Assembly: GCF_051020985.1 (NCBI RefSeq)
Contig: NC_135007.1
Location: 555,001-619,000, forward strand
Direction: 5' to 3'
Origin: Nomia melanderi
Taxonomy: Eukaryota; Arthropoda; Insecta; Hymenoptera; Halictidae
Length of the DNA: 64,000 nt
Under the pieces are notes generated by a model. That model saw only the letters and a program-made list of their open reading frames with translations. It had not been told where the DNA came from and did not search any database. Position numbers and translations under genes: made by a program. Positions 1 through 13,509 of this stretch are shown piece by piece. Position 1 is the stretch's first letter; each line of letters starts with the position of its first letter.

Positions 1-3000
1 CTGCATATCGTAAACTTCTTTTATTTTTACCACCCTTCTTTTGTTCCGTGGTTATTTCTTGTTCGTCGGCAGAAAGTATTCCGTCTTCCAGACGTTCTTT
101 ACCAATTAAATACGGACCAAATAAATCACTTAAAACACCAGCTGGTACCTGTATTGTAAATTGAAAAATTATCACACCCATTAATAAATATTGGAATTTC
201 GAAATTTATCATATACAAACTAAACAAACTGCATTAACGTACAGTGTAAGTTCCGGGTGCTATATGAGGACCAGCCAAATTAGGATGCGGTCGAGAAGGA
301 TCCCCGGGTATAACAGAATGAGGGCCTTGCTTACAAAATACGCAAACCCATGTGGAATCCGTTGTATGTGCATCATAACGCGATGACAATGTTGAACTAA
401 AGAGACCCGCTCTACTGACTTTACCTAAATAAAGCAAACAATTTAAATTCCCAATAATATATAATTACCAAAAGGATTGTGTGTTGATATATTTTAAGTT
501 TTATACGAGTGCTGTGCAAATATTAAAAAATAAAAAATACACACCCCTATAGTCTAAATCGTTTTGATGACTAAGTCTCTTACTTCTCCCTGCACTACCA
601 TTTCCAACACTCTTCCGTTTTTCTTTACTTTTTTCCTCTTCATCTTCTCGTGGTGCGTTAACTACTTGAATGCTTAATGGACTATCCCTTGGACCTTCAA
701 CATGAACTACTGGTCCACGAGATCTAATAGAACTTGCATTTGACCCAGAATCGTACGCAATCTCTCTCAATCCGTCTATTTTCGTGTTTTTCTTTGTCTT
801 TTTCGACACGTTTTGCTTTTTTGAACTTTTAGACATTTTCCTTTTTTTGATTTCCTTTTGGGGCACGTCACTGCTTATAGTTCCAAAAATATTTTCAGAA
901 GATCTCGATATTTTCCGTTTGCCACCTTGTACTTTAGCTTTCTTTCCTTTTTTTCCAGATAATTTTGTATCAACTGTAGATGAAACATCAGTAGGATTTA
1001 GGTTTTGTGTATCTTTCGGATGCAAAATACTATTTTCTAAACTTTCAGCTTTTGTTGTGCTACCAGCTTGATCCTCAGGTTCGACAAGTTCAGTTTTTGA
1101 TTCTTCCTTTTTGACATCTGTCTCTGTTTCAACGATACCAGCAAACATTTTTTCTAGTTCTGATTCAACTTCGTTAAATGGATTTGTATTATTTACACCT
1201 TTTGGACTTGTTACTTTTGAAAATTCAGTGACGTCATCGCTAGATTTTCTCCGAACCCTCTGATTTGAGGGAGTTGAACTAGGGGGTGTACTTTCACTGC
1301 TTCGTCGCCTTCTGATCGGTTGGTTTTCTTCGCTTCTTTCTTCTGCACTTTCTTCAATTTTTTCAGGTATTCTTTGTTCCACTGTATCTGTATTATCTTC
1401 AACTTTGACAACTGGTGTAACACTTGTTGTTTCTCCCGATATTGGTTCACATGCTCTAGGTTCCGATGGTTCTGTAGGCTCTAATTCCATATCTTCTACT
1501 TCTGTTTTCGAATCCTTACTGAGTCGTACGGGCTTCTCCAATTTTCTTTTCCTGCGTTGTTTGGTATTATCATTGGAATCGTCGTTACTGAATGCTGGAG
1601 ATACCACTTCGTCTTCTCTATTCGGAGATTTCGACTTTTGCCTGTCCGGAGACATACTTTTAACGCTGGATGTATCCTTCTCCTCTACTGGCATCACAAT
1701 AACAGATCCAATGTTTTCAGCAGTACCAAGTTTCTTATTCCCACCCTCTAATTTCTCTAATAAAGAATCAACACCTTTTTTACCTCTTAGATTTTTTGGT
1801 AAATTTTTTGGCGATCTCACATTTGTTTCCTCAATTTTTCGATCTCGTTCTAACGATGACTCTCGTTTTGGGCTGTCTGTTACATCTTTATCCCCTTTGG
1901 AGGTGAGGTTTACAATAACAGGTAGAACATTTCTTGGCACTTGTGCAATAACGCTTAATGTATCTTTACTCTTTGTAATCTCCGATTCCTTTTTATCTGA
2001 AACTACCCTTTCGATCGTTACACTAGGTGGTAAATTTATCACTTTTTGTGTAAAATTATCTACACTCATTTCTTTAATTTTATCATGTAGGTTTGCCACG
2101 CCTTTTTCACTGAATGGGGTTTGTCCAAAGTTTTTTACTGTTATTTTAGGTGTTGTAACTTCTTTCGTTGAAAGTGAAACTGGCTCACTGACAGAATTTG
2201 GTGTTGGAACTGATGAACTAATTCCACTATCCGATGAAGTTTCTCCATTTAAAGGTATCGGAGGAGATATTATATTTCCATTTCTACTACTTTTATCTAC
2301 ATTTCTCGCTGTCAAACTTATTGGAATATCTTGAGGTATTCGAGAATAATTTTCAGGGATAATTTCAGATGTAGAAGACAAGTCTAATGTATTCTGTGAA
2401 CCTGGTGAATTTCTATACTGACTTTGATTCTGCCTATTATCTACTAGCATTTGTAAACTAAATAAAGGATTTCCTGGGGTATTGGCTGGAGTAACACTTT
2501 TTGATGGAACAGTTGGTGTGTGCCACGTTGGAGGTGCTTGAGTATGTGCAAGTTGAGGTGTAAGTTGTGATGTTATATGAGATGCCCTTGCCATAGATGG
2601 ATGCGTATAAAATCCAGCTGGACTTAATGCTGCACCAGACAAGGCTGTTGGATGAATATTTAAGCCTGAAACTAGTAAAATCAAAATCAATATTTTTTGG
2701 AAAATAAAAATGTACGGTATTTAACACATAAAATTATTTACATACAAATATTTCAAATAATATTACCTTGGCCTTGCGTCATTGTAAGATGATTCCAGAC
2801 TGTCTGCGGTGGAGGTGTGCCAACCGGAGGTCGGCTATGACCTGGATATTGTCCCGACATTTCGAAATCCTCCCAATTACTTAATATCGATTTGCAATCA
2901 GTTGTAAAATAAGTATTCTTTGACTTGTTTGTATGTCGCTCTGTAGAACATTCACTTTTAGGATCGGTATCTTTAACATTCAGTGGCAAATGTATAAAAG

Positions 3001-3922
3001 AATTATCTGTATTTTTCTTCTCACATAAAAACAATAAGGATTCGTGACTCAAGTTTTTGTTAGAAGTAAAAGAATCTTCTTTATTTACGTATGTATGTGA
3101 CACATAATCAGGATTTATTTCAGAATCTTTACATAATTTGGATTTTGATGGTTTAAGTAATGTTGTTTCAATTTTCAAGTTTCGAGATAAACTTTCTAAA
3201 TCTGAAAATTTTAGTAAACCATAGTCTACTTCCTTGTATTTTGTACGAGAGCGGTTTTCTATATTACAGGAATGATTTGTTTTGTTTGAAATGGCACTGG
3301 CTTTTAAAATGGTTTCTGATTGTGAAAATTTGCCCAAGTGTTTTGTATCTTTGCTTTGTCTGTTATTACAGTCTTTATTGTTTTCTAAGTTTTTTATTAA
3401 ATTAAGTGGTTTATCTTCTCGAGAAGCACAAAACAGGTTATAAGTATTTTTATACTGTTCCAAAATGTCAGTTAATGTCTTGTACTGTGCAATATTTTCT
3501 GTAATATTTAGGTGTTCCGACAAGTGAGAGAGATTATCAATATTTTTATCACAATCATAAATCTGTTTTCCTGTCTCAGAGGAATTTCCACTTCTATTTT
3601 TATAAGACCGATGTATGTCTATAGTCTTTTCGATACCAAGTATATTATTCGAGTTTATTTTGCTATCCTCACTCTGACAGGTATTATAACTTTCCTTGTA
3701 GCGTGGAAACTCTTGTTTTGAAAATTCTGTTACACAATTATCAACCTCCTTCTTGTGGATATCAGAATTCTTGTTGTTTCTTGGTGGTAAAAAGTTCAAG
3801 AATTGATTAACATATGTTGAGTTTAAATCTAACACACCTGTATTTTCCTCCTTACGATATAAACTGTATGTATCTGGTACACCACCATGTGCTACCAACT
3901 CTTGTATATAATTCCACTGCAT
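1..3922 (-). CDS. TCF20/RAI1-like nuclear protein with extended PHD finger (partial)
   Basis: Minus-strand gene cut by the left edge. Coding exons read from splice sites are 3922-2767, 2665-545, 424-243 and 148-<1, and all junctions keep frame. The last two exons join WVCVFCKQGPH, a Pro-rich stretch, and then SDLFGPYLIGKE; this Cys pair plus DLFGPY is typical of the first half of the extended PHD finger of TCF20/RAI1-type chromatin proteins. The large middle exon is Ser/Lys/Glu-rich with several basic nuclear-localisation-like clusters (RRKRK, RRRR, KKRKMSK) and the stretch GPVVHVEGPRDSP. The most 5' exon (about 400 residues) is Asn/Ser/Lys-rich and unrecognised. The start at 3922 is the first in-frame ATG after an acceptor at 3973-3974; the frame stays open up to the acceptor, so an upstream coding exon is possible. 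The role is inferred as nucleosome or chromatin binding. That it is a real gene is well supported; the family name is moderate. Confidence 0.7.
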
Positions 3923-3972
3923 GAAATTATTTGATAGCGCCCATTTTGGCGCAACTCCAAGTATGAATAGCC

Positions 3973-5200
3973 CTGTAAATGAAAATTTTCTGTGAAAACT
4001 GAATTGCAATTACAGTTTTCCTATTTCATAATTCGCAATTTATAATATTCTATTGGATAATCCAAATGGGATAAAAATTTCTTACTTGCAGAGCAAAACA
4101 AACATGCAAATATATATTTGAAAATATATGACATTATTAATGTTATTAGGAATAATTTGTGCATATAGAAATAGTATACTCTTATTAAGCTAAAGATTAC
4201 TACAATTTATTATACATGTTAGAAAAAGTAAATTATATATAACAGAAGTTTGAATTGTTCCTCCTCTTCAGATGGAATCATAAATGTTCCCACATTCTAA
4301 AATTATTACAAAAATCATTTAAGAATGATCAAATACTTTCTTTACACTAAATCATAATTGGATATTTGTTGAACTTAATGCATAGTATGTCATGAAAAAA
4401 ATAAGTCGATACTTTGAACGTATAATTATGAGTACATAAATATTTTTACTGTAATAATTTCTCATGTTTTTATGCCCTATATTAATATTGACATTAATTT
4501 ATTACCTGAAATTATTTAAGATTTGAATAAAAAACTACTGCAAAGATCACTATCAAATATTAAGAAGTTAGTCATATATTTCACAAGGTCAAGCTCTTTT
4601 TATAAAAAGTTGACATGTTGAAACATTGAAATGTATAAATGGTTTTTATAACAATTGTTATTATATTGCTTATGATAACAAAATATAAAGCAATAGGTTT
4701 CAGTAGTTTCCAAGTATTACTATTTAATACGATGATTAATTAATAAATTAATATGAACTTGCAAAGAAGAGATGAAAGAACGTACAAAAGGGAAGGACCA
4801 AAGAAAGTTTTACTTTCTCAACACAACAGTATAGTACCAACACACTAACCACTATGTAGATGTATGTCTTCACACTGATTCAAGTACAGTAAAAATCAAA
4901 TATTTAAACTGCATCGAGGAATAGGAAAAAATTCCCGAGATTGGGAATCATAGCAGGAATGTCAACATTAGAGGGGTTAATAATTAGCGAAATCGTTTGG
5001 GACACGGTATTGCACTGTTTATATCGTGTTGAAATTGTTGTTGATAAATCGAACGCGTCAACTTTTGAAGAATCTGTCAGAAGACTGAAAAGCCACTGAA
5101 AAGAAATTCTAACGGTATCCAGAGATGCAGAACGCAAAGAATAACAGTGTAAATATTTCGTAGTCGATGTTACCCACGAGGGGAGTGATGAGCATGCGAG
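3973..5200 (-). other. Probable 5' intron of the TCF20-like gene
   Basis: AT-rich stretch between the acceptor at 3973-3974 and the CG-rich block that probably holds the promoter. No conserved reading frame, inverted repeat or RNA gene is seen. Its nature as a first intron is inferred from the flanking acceptor only. Confidence 0.35.
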
Positions 5201-6200
5201 TGTGACACGGTGTATCTCGATTTCCTCATCCGACAGCGTCGTAGCAGAACAGAGTCGCGTGCGTGGTTTTTCGTAAATTCCAGTGGCATGCAGTGTGCGT
5301 ACATATACCACAGAGGACCGCACAGGACAGGAGCACAGGATCACACATATACACTAAGAGAAACACATTAATCAACTAGCGCATGTACACTCGTGGAAAA
5401 TACACACTGTCGCGCGTACGAACCCATAGAGACACGAACGAATGACGTGTGTCGCGCGTGCACACGCCTATGCACGCACAACGTGCGACGCGTGGAAAGA
5501 AGACATCCCAACCCCGCGAAACTGCACACACACTCAACCTCGTACGCACACGCATACACACACACCGAGCGAAACAGCGAAACAGGGATGTGGTCCTCGC
5601 ACCTGAATAGTATGGTTGATAACGCGCGAGTCGCGTGTCCCGACACGCGGAACAACGTGCACGTATTCAAAAATTGCAAATTAGACGCGCGATCTCTGGC
5701 TGACGCCTAAATATTGCACCCTGGCCACATTCAAATAATTCGAGACTCCACTTTGGTTAAGTGAGATTTAAGATCGACAGATTGTACTTTGTGCAGAGTA
5801 AACGCGTTGCATTGTACCGGCACGCATGCACGCACGTATGTATCATGCACAATTCAGCCACCGCACACAACACCAACACCCCGATAAGACCTACGACACG
5901 GACATGGGTGCCTCTTTCTTTCGCGTAAATCGATGGGCACACTCGATTTCACTGGGTTTTCCCGGTGGGCCCTTAATCGCGAAACATGCCACTGACTGCC
6001 ATTATGGTTTGAACATAGTTGCGGATTTATTACGGAATACGCACCTTCCGCACAAAGCCCTTGCCAGGGGCTGGCGAATTTACGATTTTCAGCCAAAAAA
6101 TCGTCGGGGCATCAACCAAAGCAGAATTTCAACAATGGTGGCCGCTAGCGAGCGAGCCGCATGCAATGCTGACACCTTGCGGTGGCGGCGTGAATTACGT
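5200..6200. promoter_or_regulatory. CpG-rich promoter-like block
   Basis: This kilobase is markedly richer in C, G and CG dinucleotides than the AT-rich DNA on both sides, with runs of CGCG and CACACA between 5340 and 5700 and another dense patch around 6040-6200. It lies upstream of the minus-strand TCF20-like gene and probably contains its start site and noncoding first exon. Open frames on both strands here are a by-product of the higher GC content. The exact start site cannot be read. Confidence 0.45.
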
Positions 6201-7880
6201 CTCTATCTCACTCTTTCTGGTGCTTATTACCTTTTCCTCAATCCCCTATACAGTCTCTCTTCTGTACGTACCTACACCATTCTCTTTTCGCTACAAATCT
6301 ACCTATACCTACAATTTAACATTTCTCCATAGATTAGTGATACTATTTAAACGTACAATTCCATCATACAACATTATTATTGCGGTTGTCCAGACCTTCT
6401 TAAATACCCGCAAACTTATGACTCGCGTCCATGAAAACGATCGCATACGTAGCAAAGTTACATATGAACATTTTTCATTCAATTTTCAATTTAGGCGACA
6501 CAGAGAACATGCTCCTGTGAGTACACGCATAATGCCAATAAACTCGCTATGAATTGCATTTTCTATTCTTGCTTTTATTTCAAGTGTCATATGTGATTTA
6601 TTCGAACACTATATTGTTTAAGTACTTGGGAATATCTATAAAACCGCGTTTAAAATGCAATTATTTTAAGTAACGCTATAAATCTGAATTGCACCTTGTT
6701 GTGTCTTAAGTTAACGCATATGAGAAAATTAATACGAAACTTGCGTCTACCTTTACGTTACTCGTGTTTCTCGCGTATATCTATAACATTTTTTTCATTG
6801 GAATTCTGCCCATATTTTCAATGAACTATTCAAAACACGGATATAAATTTTATTCAACGAACTTAACTCTGTATTACCGCTTAACAAAAAATACAATATT
6901 TCGAATTACCATTACGGGTTAAACCGAATAAAACGAACATTTATATATTATATAATAACTTTTCCTTAAAATGCAATATAATCAATGTTTTTGAACATTT
7001 ACTAAATTTAAAATATAAATTTTATTTATTCACGACGCTGATACATATATTACGTAAAATCATACATTAATTTGTCATTATAATATGTATAAAAAGATAA
7101 TCAAATCGCTGCGCAATAAAACATTTCATCAAAATTTTTTAATATAGATCCAAGTTGAAATGTCAAATAAATTTTAAAACACTCGATTTATCGTTTTACT
7201 TATTATTATTACATTTAAAAATATATTAAGTATATTAAATAATACTTACCACGATGTGACATTTTTTCTGTTGTATTTGATATACGTAAGCATGCATATT
7301 GCGGTTACACAGCCATATCAAATATCTTGTAAGCAGTTAGTTTTCAATTCATTGCAATCAAACGTTAACATTGATAGAATATATGTTAGCGTTGCACATT
7401 TTTCCTTAAGAAATTCATTTTATTTTGACTTTTTATTTTTATTCTCTGTACCTATACACACATATATAGTATATACGCTGTACCAGCTTTTATATTCAAT
7501 TTCACAAATTGTACATCATTACTTAAATTAAATGTTTTATTCGCTCCTGTCCGTTGATCGTACACTTTGTTTATTTAAATTTCGTTACATGTTTTTTGTA
7601 ATGTATGTATAGGAATGGTAAAACGTAAAAGGTCCGAATACACAATAGAATATTTGTACATACAATTAAATAGGTACTTGATATTAGTATTTAATTTATT
7701 TTAGAAAATAAATCAATTGTGTAAGTTTCATTTCTTTAGGCGTACACACATCATCAACGTAAACAAACATGGTGACGTAATCCGCCAAGCGGTGCTAGTT
7801 GACCAGGTGTATCTGTATACTTAACGTACCTATATACAAAGTAAGGATATGAAGTGTATTACGTCACGAATATCTACTAC
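6201..7880. other. Intergenic, AT-rich, no gene seen
   Basis: No protein domain, RNA gene or clear mobile element is visible. It separates the CG-rich block from the TATA-containing block near 7.9 kb. Confidence 0.4.
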
Positions 7881-7881
7881 T

Positions 7882-7926
7882 AACAACATGGCGCCTATAA
7901 AAGTCGTCTGCTCACTTTGACAGATA
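7882..7926 (+). promoter_or_regulatory. Putative core promoter: ATGGCGCC motif followed by TATA box
   Basis: ACAACATGGCGCC (YY1-like) at 7883-7895 is directly followed by TATAAAAG at 7896-7903 on the plus strand. The next plus-strand gene is INPP5E, whose first candidate coding exon starts at 9152, so this could be its distal promoter. No transcript evidence is available, and a 1.2-kb leader or a leader intron would be required. Confidence 0.3.
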
Positions 7927-9151
7927 CAATTTTGATTGAAAACTAGAAATTACTGCACCCTCTTTGAACGGGAGAAAAAGAGCTTTCACGATCACTTAAA
8001 TTAAGAATCTCAAAAATTAAAGATCTTATGAAAAATGTTGTCACGTGCAATGCGTAATGCAAAACAGTTGTTGTCTGCTTGACCGATAGCTGCGCAAGTT
8101 CAGAAATCAGTTCCCAAAAGTGGTGAAAGATGCGATCCTTTGATCCGTGACAGTCCATGTATAACAAGAATAACTACTGCTATGATAATAAACATAATGA
8201 AAGATATTATTAGTTATTAAATAATATAATACACGTATTATGTCGTTCATCTTTCCATATACGTAAAAATGGAAGCGGAAGTTAGAGTTCATCGTTCGTC
8301 AAGTATTTTCAATCGCAATGCAGTTTGTTATGGATTTTGGCGTGAATGACGTGTCAATACATTGCCAATGTGAGACTCAAAGTCAAAGTGAATTTCGTAA
8401 CAGCATGACAGAAGTGTATGTAATTTAAACCAAATTCATCCACAATATTCAACTGACAATGCTGTTTTATAGCACAATTAATTTATAGCATAATATTAAA
8501 AAAAAAAGAAAAATTCAAAACAAAGATCATTTGAGTATAAACAAATATAAATATGAATATGCAAAGAAGACGAGTTCTGTGCCTAAGATAATAAATCAAG
8601 AAAGATTGGAAATTAGATTATTATTCTAAATAATAGATTTACAAATACGTACCATTTACTTTTATTCTAATTATACCATCTATATTATTCTATATAAAAG
8701 TGTTAAATTGATTAACATTTGAAGTGCAGTTACTTATATTGACATACTATTAAGTGTATTTATTTAGATCATGAAATACAAGTATAATAAAGTATTTAAA
8801 AAATACAAATGTTAAAATAAAATAAAGTATTATATTTGTTAACAAGATAAAACATCTTAATTTACGATTCTAGTCTATATCGTACAATGTAAATACTGGA
8901 AAGATTACATATGATTTTATAAAATTCGACATAAAAGTCATAAATATTTATTATAATCACAAATTAATGGTACTGATAATGATAATAATAAGCTACATAG
9001 AAGAAAGAGTGATGAAAATTATGCAACAAAATAAAATTTGATTTACCTTATAGTATTAAACGTAATATAAATATAATTAACATTTTCGACTGGTGTATTT
9101 AGTAAAATTATTAGTAGAATTATTTATTTATTTATTAATAATGAATTATTT
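7927..9151 (+). other. Possible 5' leader or intergenic DNA of INPP5E
   Basis: AT-rich sequence with no long frame. A 27-codon plus-strand frame starts with ATGGAAGCGGAAG near 8270, but nothing supports it. It may contain a leader exon and intron of INPP5E. Confidence 0.25.
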
Positions 9152-12100
9152 ATGTTACATTCAAAATCTATAATTGAAAACATTATTATGGAGCAAAATA
9201 CAGAAAATGATGCATCTAATGCAACAAATGCTGTTAAAGCAGACATTTCTCCTAAGTCAAAGCAAAAGAAAAAGTCTCTTTGTTTTATGCTTATGAATAA
9301 AAAAACTAAGGTTGGATGTTTGGAAACATCTTGTAAAGATGGTAATTCAAAAAAGAATTCTAAAACAGAAAATTCTCAACATGGATCTCATACTAGTACA
9401 AAACTTTCGTTATGCTGTGCAATAACTGAACGCAGCAGAACGCCTACACAAAGTTTAACCGTCAGTAGATTATCGCCAACTACATTAAGTCGTACATCTG
9501 TGAAATCTGAAGTAGTTTCGGTTAATGGAAATTGTGAAACTGATGTATTAGTGGAAAAAGAAGATGCATATACACCGAGTAGTACACAAAATATTCAAGA
9601 AAATGTTTTGGAGAAAAGTAATATTTTTGTAGCAAAAGAACCACAGCAAGGTACTTTTGTTGAAGGTAAGAACAAATTAATTTCATAATTAATTTTAGTT
9701 AAATTTATAATTGATAAAATATTAAGTATTTGATTCTTAAAAGTTACTTGGAGTGACATAAATATAGAATTGACTTTAATTTAAATTAAGAATTTTATTT
9801 CCTTCTTCCTTATATGTATTTAAATTCTTATACCATTAAATCAGCATAATTTGAAAACAAGTTTAAATTTATGTTGAATTCACTAAAATGCATGGGTTTT
9901 TTATACTCATTCCTTTTTCTGTTAACTGAGTAATATGGTGAAATGAAATACTGACCTTGACTATCCCCACCTTATCACATGCCTCATTATGGTAGAAAAG
10001 GAATTGACTTTATTGTTCTTAAATGAGAACGTGTAGGCTTTACTGACAATCAGTTGACACTTTATCTTTGACACGTGAACATGTTTAAAGCACAATTTCA
10101 ATGTTTTTCAAAAAATGGCAAATTTATATACTAAAGCAAAAAAACCTTCTTTCCTTAATAAATTATATAAAAAGTTAAAAAAAAATAAAAGTGACAAATT
10201 AGGAAATGGAAGAAGACACAGTCCAGAAACTGGAGAAACTTCAACAGAATGTATTCATGATTTAAGTATTAAACTTTGTAGTGATAAAAATAAAAATGTA
10301 TCAGTGTTACAATCCAATGTTAACGATGAATTAAATCTTGACAGTATTGAAAGCAGTACTCAAAATGTTATAGTTACTGATAATTCTTGTGATAAAAAAT
10401 ATCATAACAATACAAAAATTGTGTTTAATATAACTCCAAGTACAGAGCAAAAGAATAATACATATGACGATAATCTATGTATAAATACATTCGACTTCCC
10501 AAAATGTACAAAAGCAAGAAGTATAGATGATATTAATATGAACAGAGAAAGAAAAGAGTTTATATCTGGTTCAGATAGAAATTTAGATATGAAAATTGCA
10601 TTCTTATCACAAAATTATAATGAGCTAAACGATGTATCTGTACCAAACAAAAAAGATTTTACAACACACTCAAATTCTTCTATTAAAATGCCATATACTA
10701 ATCCTACAAGGTTTTCATATGAAATAACTAAATTATTAATAGAAGACATAAAAGCAATAGACCAAGAGAGTAGTGAAGACAGTGATTTCTCTACAGATTT
10801 AACAGAAGATTTATTTGAAGAATCATCAGAAGATGAAAATGAACTCTTTATTAATTATGAGAAAGGTGAAATAAATTTAAAGGATGAATATTTTACTAAA
10901 GGAAAATATATCACGTATTTCTTCTTGGAAATGGAACGGCAGTTCTACGATCCTCATGAAGTTTACAGTATGGTTCAATATAGTGAATCTAATAACACTG
11001 AAAAACCAGGAAAAGAAGGTATAATAAAGTATATTTGCTTAAAATTTAATTTGTTGTGCTTTTTAAAAATATTTTATATTTTATTATTACATAAATGTCC
11101 CATTATTTTTTCTATTTATACATTTATAAGACATATACTTATAAGATGACATATTTAAAATATGTCATTACTTGTAATACAAATGTCATTAAGGATATTG
11201 GATAGTATTTTACTCTTTGTTATCAATGATTTATAATATTTTGTACATATCTGTGATCTATAGAAACGAAGAAAATATTGTGTGTTTACATATATTGACT
11301 AAACCACTGCAAAAGTTTTATTAGGACATATATTTGATATAAATTGTGTATATTTTTGTTACTTCCTCGATGACTATGTCACTCTGAAGTACCTAATAGG
11401 AAGCAATTACACCAATTTGGTTTCATTACAGATGCATACCACATTATCATTTGTTATTTTATTTTGTATTTTTAATTTCATTTCTTACTAACATAACATT
11501 AATAGTTATATATTCACTTTTGTAGACAGAAAAAGGAAATTTACTTAAATAATTATCATTATGTCAGTGAAGATATTTAGATATTTTTAATAATTGTTTT
11601 ACACTATTCTAAACTATTTGTAGCATGATTTTATTTCAGTTCTGTGGTACATGTCTTTTGCATTTATTAAAAAAGAAATGAATTTTTACATGTCATAAGC
11701 AAAACTTGATATCATCGCTACACCTAAAATGATTTGTTAATGATCCTGTGGACATTAAATTTTATATTTGCAACAACAAATGTGGGGACTTTCTACATAA
11801 TTCTGTTATTTTTGGTGTTTTAGGTGAAATTTCATCTTCTGGATCTATCTCCCCAAATGTTCCTGCATATATAAGACAAAAACTAAGTCGTAGACGATCT
11901 GTTGATAATTTAATTGTAAATTCACCAACAAATTCCATGCAACATTCAAGTCCCGAATCTGTCAGAAGTGCACCTGTTCAACTTAAACCACGTTCTACAT
12001 CTCACGATGCTTTGTCTAAAAAAAAGGATCGTCAGTCTCATGCAACAGGAGTATCGATGGATAGTTTGGCGAAACAAGCATTATTAGCTGCTCAAGTTCT

Positions 12101-13509
12101 TAATTTGATCCCTACACAAAAAGCACGAGAGAGGTATAAAAGTTGACAGTAAAATTATAATTATTAGTTTCACATGTAAGAAAATATAATAATTTAATAC
12201 CTTCTTATAGAAATTTTCTTCATGGAAGAATTGCTGCAAATTCATTACTCGGACCTCTAGAACTTGAGAAAGTATTGCCAAATCGTGAACTGAAAATTTT
12301 TGTTGGGACATGGAACATGAATGGACAAAATCCACCGAAAGAGTTAAATGATTTTATGTTACCTTCTGATATAGAAACTGTTCCAGATTTATTAGCAATT
12401 GGAACACAAGAGTCATGTTCGGAACGAAATGAATGGGAAGCAGCTTTACAAGAAACTCTTGGTCCTTCCCATGTATTACTTTTTAGTACTGGTTTAGGTA
12501 CATTACATCTTGCGCTCTTTTTAAGAAGGGATTTAATTTGGTTCTGTTCCATTGCCGAAGACTCTAGTTTTTCTACTAGAACAGGTACTGCTTTTAGAAC
12601 GAAGGGAGCAGTAGCTATAGCTTTAATGTTATTTGGTACCAGTTTTCTCTTTGTTACCGCACATTTAACTGCACATCAAGATAAAGTCAAGGAACGAGTT
12701 AACGATATTAAAAGAATAGTTAGAAACCTTGATCTTCCTAAAGATTTACCTACAAGACATAGAAGCAAAGGTATAAATATTAGTATTAATTTCAATATAT
12801 TTATATATCTAATTCTAATTAATAGTAAAAACATTTAATGAATATATAAATTTTAGATGTAACTCAAAATTTTGATTGTGTATTTTGGTGCGGAGACTTA
12901 AATTTCCGTTTAGCTCAACCAAGAGAAGAAGTTATACAGTGGGTTACCGATACATGTTTTCCTCAACAATCCCCAGTAAATTTACATAAAGATCAATTAC
13001 GAACAATTCTCAACGAAGGAGCTGTTTTACGTGGATTTGAAGAAGCACCAATTACATTTCCACCCACATATAAATATGATCCTGGAACACAAAATTTTGA
13101 TTCGAGTAGTAAACAACGTACACCTGCATATACTGATAGAATTCTCTTTAAGGGAAAAGGGCATTCAAGGGGATACATTCGAAGAGTTAGTCATGAAAGC
13201 ACAAATTCATATAAAGATGGTGTTATAGAGTGTTTGGTATACGATTCTGTTCCAAGCATTTGCACTTCAGATCATAAACCTGTGTGGGGTGTTTTCAAAA
13301 CAATCATAAGACCTGGTATTGACACGTACGTATTTACAACTTATGTAATTCATGCGTGGAAGATATTATTTTTCTTAATTAACATTTCTTACAGAATTCC
13401 TCTAGGTGGTGGTTTATTTAATCGTGAAGTATATTTAGAAGGCATAAAAAGACGAGCAGCTGCTATGGATGACTCGCATGGAAGTTCAAAAGTATGTTCG
13501 ATTCAATAA
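9152..13509 (+). CDS. INPP5E: Phosphatidylinositol polyphosphate 5-phosphatase type IV (INPP5E)
   Basis: Exons are 9152-9665, 11824-12133, 12211-12770, 12857-13325 and 13395-13509, giving a 655-residue protein with every junction in frame. An alternative start is ATG 9188. The N-terminal exon is Ser/Lys/Thr-rich. The last four exons carry the 5-phosphatase core: FVGTWNMNG, IGTQESCSERNEWE, TKGAVAI, FVTAHLTAHQ, FWCGDLNFRL, FPPTYKYD, PAYTDRIL and SDHKPVWG. These are the Mg-binding, phosphate-binding and catalytic motifs of the Mg-dependent endonuclease-like fold. The protein ends in CSIQ, a CaaX box as in vertebrate INPP5E, where farnesylation targets the enzyme to membranes and cilia. The family removes the 5-phosphate from PI(4,5)P2 and PI(3,4,5)P3. 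INPP5E rather than another 5-phosphatase is favoured by the ALGP-type LQETLGP, FLHGRI and IPLGGG stretches and the CaaX end. Confidence 0.93.
10115..11018 (+). CDS. INPP5E: Alternative first coding exon of INPP5E
   Basis: A 301-codon open exon starts with ATG GCA and ends at a donor after GAA G (phase 1), exactly like the exon ending at 9665. Both splice in frame to the acceptor at 11824. The in-frame stop at 10076-10078 and the lack of a good phase-1 acceptor upstream of the ATG favour a separate first exon, which would give a 785-residue isoform. A weak internal acceptor at 10135-10136 could also allow in-line inclusion. The encoded region is basic at the start (LNKLYKKLKKNKSDK) and acidic at the end (SSEDSDFSTDLTEDLFEESSEDE). 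It matches no domain I know. Confidence 0.55.

Noticed and set aside
1405..2334. 309-codon plus-strand open frame
   Set aside because: It lies antisense to the large exon of the TCF20-like gene; the minus frame has proper splice sites and domain motifs, so this is a shadow.
5393..6552. Several overlapping open frames of 100-180 codons on both strands
   Set aside because: They sit in the CG-rich promoter block where stop codons are rarer; no domain, splice site or conserved motif supports them.
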